In this document: piece after piece, positions 35,074 through 43,039 of the stretch
Numbering within the stretch: the stretch's first letter is position 1
Layout of the letters: each line of letters begins with the position of its first letter
Source of the DNA: Halorubrum salipaludis
Lineage (GTDB): Archaea; Halobacteriota; Halobacteria; Halobacteriales; Haloferacaceae
Assembly (NCBI RefSeq): GCF_002286985.1
Contig: NZ_NSKC01000001.1
Span: forward strand, 372,001 to 436,000
Direction of reading: 5' to 3'
DNA length: 64,000 nt
Made by a program: the position numbers and the translations under genes
Notes under the pieces: model-generated
Database searches by the model: none
What the model saw: only the letters and a program-made list of their open reading frames with translations
Told to the model about the DNA's origin: nothing

Positions 35074-35087
35074 TTAGGTTAGCCTAA
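35074..35087. promoter_or_regulatory. DtxR-type iron box in a divergent promoter region
   Basis: TTAGGTTAGCCTAA lies between the flippase-like gene (minus) and the small gene at 35174 (plus). It directly abuts a TATA-like ATTACTTAAC (35087-35096) for plus-strand transcription. Confidence 0.75.
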
Positions 35088-35173
35088 ATTACTTAACGCT
35101 GACGGTCCTGCCCGCCTCGGGCGCCCCCCGGCACCGCCGGAACTCGTTTGTGCGTGGCGGCCGGAAGCGGCAC

Positions 35174-35470
35174 GTGACCGACGCCGATATCGACGCCGAC
35201 GGCGAGCGCGTCCGGATGTGGCTCGTCGAGCGCACCTACTCCGACGACGAGCAGAACATGGTGATCCTCACGTACGCGACGCCGGACGGCGAACGGTACT
35301 TCCGCAAGGAGCGGGCGCTCACCTCCTTCACCGACGTGCGCGACACGACCGCCGCCGTCGACGCCGACCCCGAGAACGTCGGCGCGGTCGACGACCCGGC
35401 CGACCGGGAGCGATACGCGGCCGAGGCCGAGCGGATGGCCCGGGCCCACGACCCCGACGACGTGATCTGA
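35174..35470 (+). CDS. Conserved small haloarchaeal protein, unknown function
   Basis: This 98-residue acidic soluble protein has a beta-rich core (RVRMWLVERTYSDDEQNMVI, YATPDGERYFRKERAL) and a helical acidic C-terminus. GTG 35174 is preferred to GTG 35150 because the stretch between them is basic and unlike the rest. Its promoter would lie beside the iron box at 35074, so iron control is possible. The stop is inside a 22-bp tandem duplication. No family recognised. Confidence 0.6.
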   Translation: MTDADIDADGERVRMWLVERTYSDDEQNMVILTYATPDGERYFRKERALTSFTDVRDTTAAVDADPENVGAVDDPADRERYAAEAERMARAHDPDDVI

Positions 35471-35495
35471 CCGCCCCGACGACGTGATCTGACCG
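35452..35495 (+). repeat. 22-bp tandem duplication spanning a stop codon
   Basis: Two identical 22-nt units (35452-35473 and 35474-35495) each contain the TGA context that ends the gene at 35470. Confidence 0.85.
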
Positions 35496-35558
35496 CCCCG
35501 CCGGCGTGGCCGACCGCCGCGGTCGGGTTTAACCCGCTTCGGCCCGAACGCCACCGCG

Positions 35559-36119
35559 ATGCGCGCCACGCTCGAAACTCTCGCGGTCGCCCTCCTCATC
35601 GGCCTCGCGCAGCTCGGGTTGAGCGTCGTCGGCCTCGCGGGGATCTTCGCGCTGTCGACGCCGCTGTCCGTCGCGCCGTGGACCGTCGTCACCAGCGTGT
35701 ACGCGCACGGGTCGATCGGCCACCTGCTGGCGAACGCGCTCGCGCTGCTCCTCGTCGGCCCACTCGTCGAGCGCCGGACTACCCGGCTCCGGTTCCACGC
35801 GTTCGTGGTCGGGACGGGCGCGCTCGCCGGCGTCGCACAGGTGACGCTCGGCGGACTGCTCGGCCCCTCGGCCGCCGTGTTGGGACTGAGCGGCGCCGTC
35901 TTCGCGCTCGGCAGCTACCTGCTGGCGGGCAACGTCGCGAGCGCGACGCTGTTCGATCGCCTGCGGCTCTCCTCGCGGACGCAAATCCTCCTGTTCGGGG
36001 TCGTCGCCGTCGTCCTCACCGCGACGACGGCGGCGCCCGGCGTCGCGCTGATCGCCCACGCGATCGGCGCGTTCTGCGGGCTCGTCGCCGGGCGGACGCG
36101 GCTGCTCGACGTGCGGTGA
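35559..36119 (+). CDS. Rhomboid-family intramembrane protease
   Basis: This 186-residue protein has about six membrane helices. It has the rhomboid active-site features: the HGSIGHLLANALAL helix, the nucleophile motif GLSGAVFAL (Ser in GxSG), and a catalytic His in the last helix (LIAHAIGAFCGL). Rhomboids cleave membrane-anchored proteins within the bilayer. A TATA-like GTTTAACC about 29 nt before the ATG indicates a leaderless single-gene transcript. The substrate is unknown. Its stop is in a 30-bp tandem duplication. Confidence 0.82.
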   Translation: MRATLETLAVALLIGLAQLGLSVVGLAGIFALSTPLSVAPWTVVTSVYAHGSIGHLLANALALLLVGPLVERRTTRLRFHAFVVGTGALAGVAQVTLGGLLGPSAAVLGLSGAVFALGSYLLAGNVASATLFDRLRLSSRTQILLFGVVAVVLTATTAAPGVALIAHAIGAFCGLVAGRTRLLDVR

Positions 36120-36151
36120 CGACGGGCGCGGCTGCTCGACGTGCGGTGACG
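36098..36151 (+). repeat. Period-30 tandem duplication spanning the rhomboid stop codon
   Basis: A 24-nt identical core occurs at 36098-36121 and 36128-36151. The first copy holds the real TGA stop and the second an in-frame TGA. Confidence 0.85.
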
Positions 36152-36234
36152 GCACGCGGACGGGCGGCGAACGGACGGCGTCGCCGCTGGGCGCGTCGAA
36201 AAACGAAAGGGGTGAAAGAGAAACGCCCTAGCGC

Positions 36235-36543
36235 TCAGTCTTCGAGAACGATCTCGATGCTGACGTCGTTCGGCACTTGGACGCGCATGAGCTGGCGGAG
36301 CGCGCGTTCGTCGGCGTCGATGTCGATCAGACGCTTGTGGACGCGCATCTCCCAGTGCTCCCACGTCGCCGTCCCCTCACCGTCCGGGGACTTGCGCGAC
36401 GGGATCTCGAGCGTCTTCGTCGGCAGCGGGATCGGGCCCGACAGGGCGACCCCCGTCGAGTCCGCGATCTCGCGGACGTCGTCGCAGATGTCGTCGAGGT
36501 CCTCGGGGCTCGTGCCGGCGAGGCGGACGCGTGCCTGCTGCAT
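36235..36543 (-). CDS. rps10: 30S ribosomal protein S10
   Basis: This 102-residue protein has the S10 signature [20 protein letters not shown] and [21 protein letters not shown]. It is part of the small subunit head. It begins 3 nt after the aEF-1alpha stop, the classical archaeal tef1a-rps10 pair. Confidence 0.96.
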   Translation of the reverse strand: MQQARVRLAGTSPEDLDDICDDVREIADSTGVALSGPIPLPTKTLEIPSRKSPDGEGTATWEHWEMRVHKRLIDIDADERALRQLMRVQVPNDVSIEIVLED

Positions 36544-36546
36544 CGA

Positions 36547-37812
36547 TTATCGCTCGTTGACGTCGAGCACCTTGCCGGCCGCGATGGTCTGACCCATGTC
36601 GCGGATGGCGAAGCTGCCGAGTTCCGGGATCTCGCCGGACGGCTCGATGCTGAGCGGTTTCTGCGGGCGCACGGTGACGACCGCGGCGTCGCCGGACTTG
36701 ATGAAGTCCGGGTTCTCCTCGGCGACCTCACCGGACGAGGGGTCGATCTTCTGATCGATGGACTCGATCGTACAGGCGACCTGCGCCGTGTGGGCGTGGA
36801 AGACGGGCGTGTACCCGGCCGTGATGACCGACGGGTGCTGCATGACGACGATCTGCGCCTGGAACGTCTCGGCGACGCTCGGCGGGTCGTCCGCGGGGCC
36901 ACAGACGTCGCCGCGGCGGATGTCGTCCTTGCCGATGCCGCGGACGTTGAACCCGACGTTGTCACCGGGCTCGGCCTTGGGCACTTCCTCGTGGTGCATC
37001 TCGACCGTCTTCACTTCGCCGCCCACGTCGGACGGCTGGAAGGAGACGTTGTCGCCGGTGTTGAGGATCCCGGTCTCGACGCGTCCCACGGGGACGGTCC
37101 CGATGCCGGAGATGGTGTAAACGTCCTGGATCGGGAGGCGCAGCGGCGCGTCCGTCGGCGGCTCCGTCTCGGGCAGGTCGTTGAGGGCCTCCAGCAGGGT
37201 CGGCCCGTCGTACCAAGGCGTGTTCTCGGACTCGTCAGCGACGTTGTCGCCGTCGAACGCGGAGATCGGGATGAACTTCGCGTTGTCCGTCTGGAAGCGG
37301 ACCTGCTTGAGGAGGTCCTTGACCTCGTCGACGACCTGGTTGAACTTGGACTCGTCGTGGTCGACGACGTCCATCTTGTTGACCGCGATGATGAGCTCGT
37401 CGATACCCAGCGTGCGGGCCAAGAAGACGTGCTCTCGGGTCTGGGGCGCGACGCCGTCGTCGGCCGCGACGACGAGCACCGCGTTGTCGGCCTGCGAGGC
37501 GCCCGTGATCATGTTCTTCACGAAGTCACGGTGGCCCGGACAGTCGACGATGGTGAAGTAGTACTCGTCGGTGTCGAACTCCTGGTGGGCGATGTCGATC
37601 GTGACGCCGCGCTCGCGCTCCTCGGCGAGGTTGTCCATCACGTAGGCGAACTCGAAGCCGCCCTTGCCCTTCTCTTCGGCTTCCTCGCGGTGCTGCTCGA
37701 TTACGTGCTCGGGGACGCTCCCCGTCTCGAAGAGGAGGCGACCCACGAGCGTACTCTTGCCGTGGTCGACGTGGCCGATAATGGCCAGGTTCTGGTGCGG
37801 TTTGTCACTCAT
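36547..37812 (-). CDS. tef1a: Translation elongation factor aEF-1alpha (aEF-Tu)
   Basis: This 421-residue GTPase has the G1 motif [10 protein letters not shown]3 DCPGHRDF and G4 NKMD, then the two beta-barrel domains that bind aminoacyl-tRNA. It delivers charged tRNA to the ribosome. ATG 37812 (MSDKPHQNL) is the usual archaeal start; the frame upstream is open but not coding. It is co-transcribed with rps10. Confidence 0.97.
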   Translation of the reverse strand: MSDKPHQNLAIIGHVDHGKSTLVGRLLFETGSVPEHVIEQHREEAEEKGKGGFEFAYVMDNLAEERERGVTIDIAHQEFDTDEYYFTIVDCPGHRDFVKNMITGASQADNAVLVVAADDGVAPQTREHVFLARTLGIDELIIAVNKMDVVDHDESKFNQVVDEVKDLLKQVRFQTDNAKFIPISAFDGDNVADESENTPWYDGPTLLEALNDLPETEPPTDAPLRLPIQDVYTISGIGTVPVGRVETGILNTGDNVSFQPSDVGGEVKTVEMHHEEVPKAEPGDNVGFNVRGIGKDDIRRGDVCGPADDPPSVAETFQAQIVVMQHPSVITAGYTPVFHAHTAQVACTIESIDQKIDPSSGEVAEENPDFIKSGDAAVVTVRPQKPLSIEPSGEIPELGSFAIRDMGQTIAAGKVLDVNER

Positions 37813-37996
37813 GGGGTAATCACGCGCTAAGGCGCTCTGTGAGTAAGTTTCGGTAGATTCCACTAAAACGGTTTCGATACGGCCCACAGACGATCGCGAC
37901 GCGGTCGGGCGATTCTCGACAACGCGGGGCACGCCAGCGCGTCGCACGACCCGGGTCGCGTCCCGTGCTCCGGTGGTGCGGTTCGAGACGACTGAC

Positions 37997-38983
37997 CTAC
38001 TCCAGCCGGCCCACGTCCCCGAGCACCGCGCTCGCGGTCTCGGGGCCGCCGGCGCCCCGCCCCGAGATGTTGAGCCGACCGGCGTGGGTGGTCTCGATCT
38101 GGACGATGTTCTGGGTCCCGGAGACCGCGAGCGTCCCGTTCTCGGGGACGAGCCGCGGCGCGACCCGGACCGTCTCGCCCGTCGCCTCGCCGATGAGCCG
38201 GACCGTCCGGCCGTCCTCCGCGGCGAGCCGGAGCGCCGAGCCGGGTACGTCGCGGATCCCGGAGACGTCGGCATCGTCGAGGGTGAACTCCCGGGCGTCG
38301 GCCGGGTCGTCGGCCGCGCCGAAGGAGAGCACGTTCGCGAGGATGACGCACTTGAGCGCCGCGTCGGTGCCGTCCACGTCGAAGGAGGGGTCGGCCTCGG
38401 CGACGCCGAGGTCCTGCGCCTCCGCGAGCACGTGCTCGTAGTCGAGCCCCTCGGCGGCCATCCGCGTGAGGATGAAGTTCGCCGTCCCGTTGAGCACGCC
38501 CCGGACCGCGGTGACGTGTCCCGGCTCGATGTCCTCCACCGTCGACACCGCGGGGATCGCGCCGCCGACCGTGGCCTCGAACCTGATCTCGCCGTCGCTG
38601 TCGTTCACGAGCGCCCGCAGGTCGCCGAACCGCTCCGCGACCGGCCCCTTGTTCGCCAGGACGGCGTGGCGGTCGCGCTCCAGCGCGGTCCGGACGTGCG
38701 AGAACCCGGGCTCGGCGTCGCCAAGCGTCGTGGGCGTCGCCTCCACCAGCGCGTCGTAGTCGGCCGCCAGCGCGTCCGCGGGGTCGCCGTCGCCGACGAT
38801 CCCCCGCTCGGCCTTGCGGGCCACCACCGCGTCCGGGTCGACGCCGGCGTCCCGGCCGTCGGTCCCGTCCGCGACGACCGCGCTCGACGAGTCCGCGACC
38901 GCGACGACCTCGTGGCCGTACTCGCCCGCGAGGTCGACGACCGAGCGCCCGACCGCGCCAGCGCCGACGACGGCGAGTCTCAC
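37997..38983 (-). CDS. hom: Homoserine dehydrogenase
   Basis: This 328-residue enzyme starts at GTG 38983, overlapping the ACT gene stop by 4 nt (GTGA). The N-terminal Rossmann motif is [11 protein letters not shown]. The catalytic domain has the conserved [25 protein letters not shown] and [14 protein letters not shown], then [20 protein letters not shown] with the catalytic Lys/Asp region. It reduces aspartate semialdehyde to homoserine for threonine and methionine. It lacks a C-terminal ACT domain, which is supplied as the separate upstream protein. Confidence 0.95.
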   Translation of the reverse strand: MRLAVVGAGAVGRSVVDLAGEYGHEVVAVADSSSAVVADGTDGRDAGVDPDAVVARKAERGIVGDGDPADALAADYDALVEATPTTLGDAEPGFSHVRTALERDRHAVLANKGPVAERFGDLRALVNDSDGEIRFEATVGGAIPAVSTVEDIEPGHVTAVRGVLNGTANFILTRMAAEGLDYEHVLAEAQDLGVAEADPSFDVDGTDAALKCVILANVLSFGAADDPADAREFTLDDADVSGIRDVPGSALRLAAEDGRTVRLIGEATGETVRVAPRLVPENGTLAVSGTQNIVQIETTHAGRLNISGRGAGGPETASAVLGDVGRLE

Positions 38984-39573
38984 GCCTCCACCCCCGTGAG
39001 CGGCTCGACCAGACGCAGGTCCTTCTCGGCCGCCAGCTCGCGGACCGCGGTCAGCGCCGCCTCCGTCTCGCCGGCGCGCGCCTCCAGGCGAAGCCGCGCG
39101 CTCGACACCTCCTCGGTCCCCTGCGGCGCCGCCAGGGACACGTCGGCGACCGAGGCGGACTCGCACGCCTCGATCTGCGAGAGCGTGTCGGAGAGGTCGG
39201 TGTCGATGAGGTGACCGAAGAGGAGGATGGTCACCTCCTCGGCGTACCGCTCCGTGCCCGCCTGCATCACGTTCACGCCCTCGCTCCGGAGCGCCTCGAC
39301 GATCCCCTCGAATCGCTCCTGTGTCGCCTCGAAGTCGACCTCGACCGGGATCCGACCGCGGGGCGTCTTGTTCCCGCGCTCGTGGTAGATCGAGAGGAGG
39401 TTCCCCCCGTTCTCGGCGATCGGATGGAGCGCGGCGAGCAGCTGCCCGGGCTCGTCGACGAGTTCGAGCCGCACCGTGTGCGTCGAGGGCGTGGTCGCGG
39501 CGTGCCCGCCGTCGGCGGTCGCGTCCTCGCCGTCCGCCGTCTCCTCGGGGACGCCGTCGCGGCCGTCGCTCAC
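38980..39573 (-). CDS. ACT-domain amino-acid-binding protein paired with hom
   Basis: This 197-residue protein starts at GTG 39573. After an acidic linker there is an ACT domain (TVRLELVDEPGQLLAALHPI, NLLSIYHERG) and a C-terminal segment of similar strand-helix pattern (SARLRLEARAGETEAALTAV). It overlaps hom by 4 nt and overlaps the stop of the short ORF upstream by 4 nt. It probably senses threonine or another end product and regulates homoserine dehydrogenase; this is inference from fusion of ACT domains to hom in bacteria. Confidence 0.85.
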   Translation of the reverse strand: MSDGRDGVPEETADGEDATADGGHAATTPSTHTVRLELVDEPGQLLAALHPIAENGGNLLSIYHERGNKTPRGRIPVEVDFEATQERFEGIVEALRSEGVNVMQAGTERYAEEVTILLFGHLIDTDLSDTLSQIEACESASVADVSLAAPQGTEEVSSARLRLEARAGETEAALTAVRELAAEKDLRLVEPLTGVEA

Positions 39574-39749
39574 GCCGCCACCCCCGCGTCGAAGAGTTCC
39601 GGCTCCTCGGATACGGTCGCCGTCGCGGCGAGCGACGGTTTGCCGGATCCCGTCGGCGACGCGGTCCGGCACGGTCCTGTCGGCGGCGCGGAGCGGTCGC
39701 TTGCTGGCTCCGTCGCGGTGCGCCGAGCGGGAGTCGTGCCCGTCTGCAT
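39570..39749 (-). CDS. Candidate leader ORF of the ACT-hom operon, 59 residues, Thr-rich
   Basis: ATG 39749 is about 27 nt downstream of a TATA-like TTATAC (39774-39779) and is therefore the first codon of a leaderless transcript. The ORF begins MQTGTTPARRTATEPAS, with 5 Thr in 13 residues and 10 Thr in all, is Pro/Ala-rich, and ends in a TGA that overlaps the ACT GTG by 4 nt (GTGA). About 49 of 59 codons end in G or C. It has no membrane segment or known domain. The promoter position and start-stop overlap support translation and coupling; a regulatory leader role is inference. Confidence 0.5.
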   Translation of the reverse strand: MQTGTTPARRTATEPASDRSAPPTGPCRTASPTGSGKPSLAATATVSEEPELFDAGVAA

Positions 39750-39773
39750 ACCCGAAAGGTGTCGGGGGATCCG

Positions 39774-39780
39774 GTATAAG
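39774..39780 (-). promoter_or_regulatory. TATA-like box of the ACT-hom transcript
   Basis: CTTATAC on the minus strand, about 27 nt before ATG 39749. Confidence 0.55.
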
Positions 39781-39945
39781 CCTTCGGCGATGGCAGGCGT
39801 TGCCTCGCTTCCGACCGTGTGAACTCGGTGCACGGAAGGGCAGATCACGGACGCCGGAGACGGAACTCGGCGAAGACCTCGGCGACGAACGGAGAGAAAA
39901 ACGGAGGGCGTCAATCCGCAGCGGATCGCGGACCGCGTCGTCGAC

Positions 39946-42135
39946 TTAGAAGTAGTCGATCGACTGCGGCAGTTCCAGCTTCATGCCCTTGCGCTCGCGG
40001 ATCTCCATGATCTTCTCGCGCTGGAGGTTGTCGACGAGCACGCGGAAGCCCGCGTTCTCGGTGTTCCACGAGGCGCGGCCCTCGGTGGCCGAGCGGATGT
40101 CGGAGGAGAACCCGATCATCTCCTCGACGGGCGCGATGCCCTCGACGACCATGAGGTCGCCCTCCTGGTACATGTCGTCGACGCGACCGCGGCGACCCTG
40201 GATCTCGCCGGAGGCGGCGCCCATGTGCTCCGAGGGCACGTCGATCCGGACGTCCTGGATCGGCTCAAGCAGGCGGACCTCGCCGTCGATCAGCGAGCGG
40301 TGGACCGCGTCGCGGACCGCGGGGATGACCTGCGCGGGACCGCGGTGGATGGTGTCCTCGTGGAGCTTCGCGTCGTGGAGCCGGAACAGCGACCCCTGGA
40401 CCGGCTCGGCGGCGAGCGGCCCGTCGTCGAGCGCCTCTTGGAGCCCCTCCAAGACGAGTTCCATCGTCTCGTTGAGGTGCTGGATCCCCTTCGTGTCGTC
40501 GATGAGGATGTTGGTCCGGTGGATGTGCTCGACGTTCTGGGAGGTGTCCTTGTCCATGCCGGCCTCCTGGAGCGCCTCGCGGCGCTCGAGCTCGGGCATG
40601 TCCATCGAGACCTCGCCGAGCTGGATGGCGTCGACGATCTCTTGGTCCATCGGCTCGACGGTGATGTAGAACTTGTTGTGGCGGTTCGGCGACTGCCCCT
40701 CGACCTCGCGGGAGGACTCCTGGGGCTGCTCGCGGAAGACCACGATCGGCTCGCCGGTGATGACCGGGATGCCCTGGTTGTCGCGGATCCGCTGGGTGAT
40801 CACTTCGAGGTGGAGCTCGCCCTGCCCGCTGATGAGGTGCTCGCCCGTGTCCTCGTTGATCTCGATCTGGATCGTCGGGTCCTCCTTGGCGACCTGCTGG
40901 AGCGTCTCGATGAGCTTCGGCAGGTCGTCCATGTTCTGCGCCTCGACGGACTTCGTGATGACCGGCTCGGAGATGTGCTCGATCGACTCGAACGGCGTCA
41001 TCTCCACGGAGGAGACGGTGGAGCCGGCGATGGCGTCACGCAGGCCGGTGACCGACGCGATGTTCCCCGCCGGGACGCGATCCACTTCCTCGCGCTCGGA
41101 CCCCATGAAGAGCCCGACGCTCTGGATGCGGTTCTTGCCCGCGGTGCCGGAGACGTACAGCTCCTGGCCCTTCTCCAGCGTGCCGGAGAAGACGCGACCC
41201 GTCGCGATCTCGCCCGCGTGCGGGTCCATGGAGATGTCGGTGACCATGAAGACGACCTCGCCGTCCTCGTCGACGAGCTGCATCCCCTCGGCCAGCTCGG
41301 AGTCCGCGTCGCCGCGCCAGATGCGCGGGACACGGCGGGGCTGGGCGTCGACCGGGTTCGGGAAGTGCTCGCAGACCATGTCGAGCACGACGTCCGAGAG
41401 CGGCGTCCGCTCGTGGAGCTCCTCGCGCTTGTCGTTCTGTTCGAGCTCCATGATGTCGCCGAAGTCCATCCCGGTCCGCTGCATCGAGGGCATCGAGACG
41501 CCCCACTTGTACAGCGCGGACCCGAACCCGACGGTGCCGTCCTCGACGGAGACCGTCCAGTCCTCGGGGATGTCGTCCATGTTCTCGGCCATCCCGCGGA
41601 TGAGCTCGTTGACGTCGGCGATGACCGACATCAGTCGCTCCTGCATCTCCTGGGGCCCCTCCTGGAGCTCGGAGATGAGGCGGTCGACCTTGTTGATGAA
41701 CAGCGCCGGCTTCACGCCCTCGCGGAGCGCCTGCCGGAGCACCGTCTCCGTCTGCGGCATCGCGCCCTCGACGGCGTCGACGACCACCAGCGCGCCGTCG
41801 ACCGCGCGCATCGCGCGGGTGACGTCGCCCCCGAAGTCCACGTGGCCCGGGGTGTCGATGAGGTTGATGAGGTGGTTGGTGTCCTCGTACTCGTGGGTCA
41901 TCGAGACGTTTGCCGCATCGATGGTGATCCCCCGCTCCTGCTCGTCCTCCTTCGTGTCCATCGCGAGCTGCTCGCCCGCGGTGTCCTGGGAGATCATGCC
42001 GGCACCGGCCAGCAGGTTGTCGGAGAGCGTCGTCTTGCCGTGGTCGACGTGGGCGGCGATGGCGATGTTCCGGATGTTCTCCGGGCTGTCCATCAGCCGC
42101 TCGCACTCTTGAACGATCTTCTTGCGTCGGCCCAT
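39946..42135 (-). CDS. fusA: Translation elongation factor aEF-2
   Basis: This 729-residue GTPase has G1 [12 protein letters not shown]3 [12 protein letters not shown] and G4 NKVD, followed by the EF-2 domains II-V. The C-terminal part contains [15 protein letters not shown] with the His that is modified to diphthamide. It drives translocation on the ribosome. ATG 42135 ([12 protein letters not shown]) is the standard archaeal start. A TATA-like CCTTTTGA lies about 30 nt upstream. Confidence 0.97.
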   Translation of the reverse strand: MGRRKKIVQECERLMDSPENIRNIAIAAHVDHGKTTLSDNLLAGAGMISQDTAGEQLAMDTKEDEQERGITIDAANVSMTHEYEDTNHLINLIDTPGHVDFGGDVTRAMRAVDGALVVVDAVEGAMPQTETVLRQALREGVKPALFINKVDRLISELQEGPQEMQERLMSVIADVNELIRGMAENMDDIPEDWTVSVEDGTVGFGSALYKWGVSMPSMQRTGMDFGDIMELEQNDKREELHERTPLSDVVLDMVCEHFPNPVDAQPRRVPRIWRGDADSELAEGMQLVDEDGEVVFMVTDISMDPHAGEIATGRVFSGTLEKGQELYVSGTAGKNRIQSVGLFMGSEREEVDRVPAGNIASVTGLRDAIAGSTVSSVEMTPFESIEHISEPVITKSVEAQNMDDLPKLIETLQQVAKEDPTIQIEINEDTGEHLISGQGELHLEVITQRIRDNQGIPVITGEPIVVFREQPQESSREVEGQSPNRHNKFYITVEPMDQEIVDAIQLGEVSMDMPELERREALQEAGMDKDTSQNVEHIHRTNILIDDTKGIQHLNETMELVLEGLQEALDDGPLAAEPVQGSLFRLHDAKLHEDTIHRGPAQVIPAVRDAVHRSLIDGEVRLLEPIQDVRIDVPSEHMGAASGEIQGRRGRVDDMYQEGDLMVVEGIAPVEEMIGFSSDIRSATEGRASWNTENAGFRVLVDNLQREKIMEIRERKGMKLELPQSIDYF

Positions 42136-42337
42136 TATACCGCTTGTTACCGAAAGCAGGGTCAAAAGGGTAGTGTTTCGTCTCGGCCGTTTCGACCGGA
42201 TCGACCCGCGATCGCCGCCGTTTTCGTGTCGATCGGTCGCACGATCGGAGGCCGAACGGCGGAGCGTAACCGGTCGTACCCGACGACGCTCGTCGGCATC
42301 CGCGCGTATTTAGGTGGTCGCTCGGAAACGGGTGCGT

Positions 42338-42982
42338 ATGAACGAGACGCTCTCGCGGATCGTCGACAGCGGCGTCGTCGCGGTGTTGCGCGGAGTACCG
42401 GCCGACCAGCTCATCGAGATCGCGGACGCACTCCGCGAGGGCGGCGTCACCGCCGTCGAGATCACGGCCGACACGCCCGACGTGGCCGAGAAGATCGGCG
42501 AGGTTGCCGGCGCCTTCGACGACGAGGTCGTCGTCGGCACGGGGACGGTCCTCGACAGCGAGACCGCCCGGACGACGCTGATGGCCGGCGCGGAGTTCGT
42601 CGTCTCGCCGAGCCTCCACGAGGACGTGATCGAGACGTGCAACCGCTACGGCGCCGTCAGCGCGCCCGGCGTGATGACGCCGACCGAGGCGGTCCGCGGC
42701 TACGAGGCCGGCGCCGACTTCGTGAAGGTGTTCCCCGCGAAGACCGTCGGTCCGGACCACCTCGGCGCCATGAAGGGGCCGCTCGGGCAGATCCCGATGA
42801 TGCCGACCGGCGGCGTCGGCCCCGACAACGCCGCGGACTACATCGACGCCGGCGCGTTCGCGGTCGGCGCGGGCGGCGCCCTCGTCGACTACGACGCGGC
42901 CGAGCGCGGCGACTACGAGGCCATCACCGAGACGGCCCGCGAGTTCACGCGGGTCGTCGAGGCGGCGCGCGCGGACGACTGA
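42338..42982 (+). CDS. KDPG/KHG aldolase (Eda-type)
   Basis: This 214-residue class I aldolase has the eda signature: Glu in VEITADTPDVAEKI, GTGTVLDSETA, and the Schiff-base Lys in GADFVKVFPAKTVG, with the phosphate-binding MMPTGGVGPDNAADYI. It cleaves 2-keto-3-deoxy-6-phosphogluconate to pyruvate and glyceraldehyde-3-phosphate in the semi-phosphorylative Entner-Doudoroff pathway, or a related 2-keto acid. A TATA-like TATTTAGG about 28 nt upstream of ATG 42338 sets the start. It is monocistronic. Confidence 0.9.
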   Translation: MNETLSRIVDSGVVAVLRGVPADQLIEIADALREGGVTAVEITADTPDVAEKIGEVAGAFDDEVVVGTGTVLDSETARTTLMAGAEFVVSPSLHEDVIETCNRYGAVSAPGVMTPTEAVRGYEAGADFVKVFPAKTVGPDHLGAMKGPLGQIPMMPTGGVGPDNAADYIDAGAFAVGAGGALVDYDAAERGDYEAITETAREFTRVVEAARADD

Positions 42983-43039
42983 GTCGGACAGAGAGAAATT
43001 CGTCCGGAGAGAGGCGCGGAATGGACGCCGTCGCCGATC

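Noticed and set aside
37813-38274. N-terminal extension of aEF-1alpha
   Set aside because: The upstream in-frame stretch overlaps hom in antisense and lacks the conserved EF start; MSDKPHQNL is the usual beginning.
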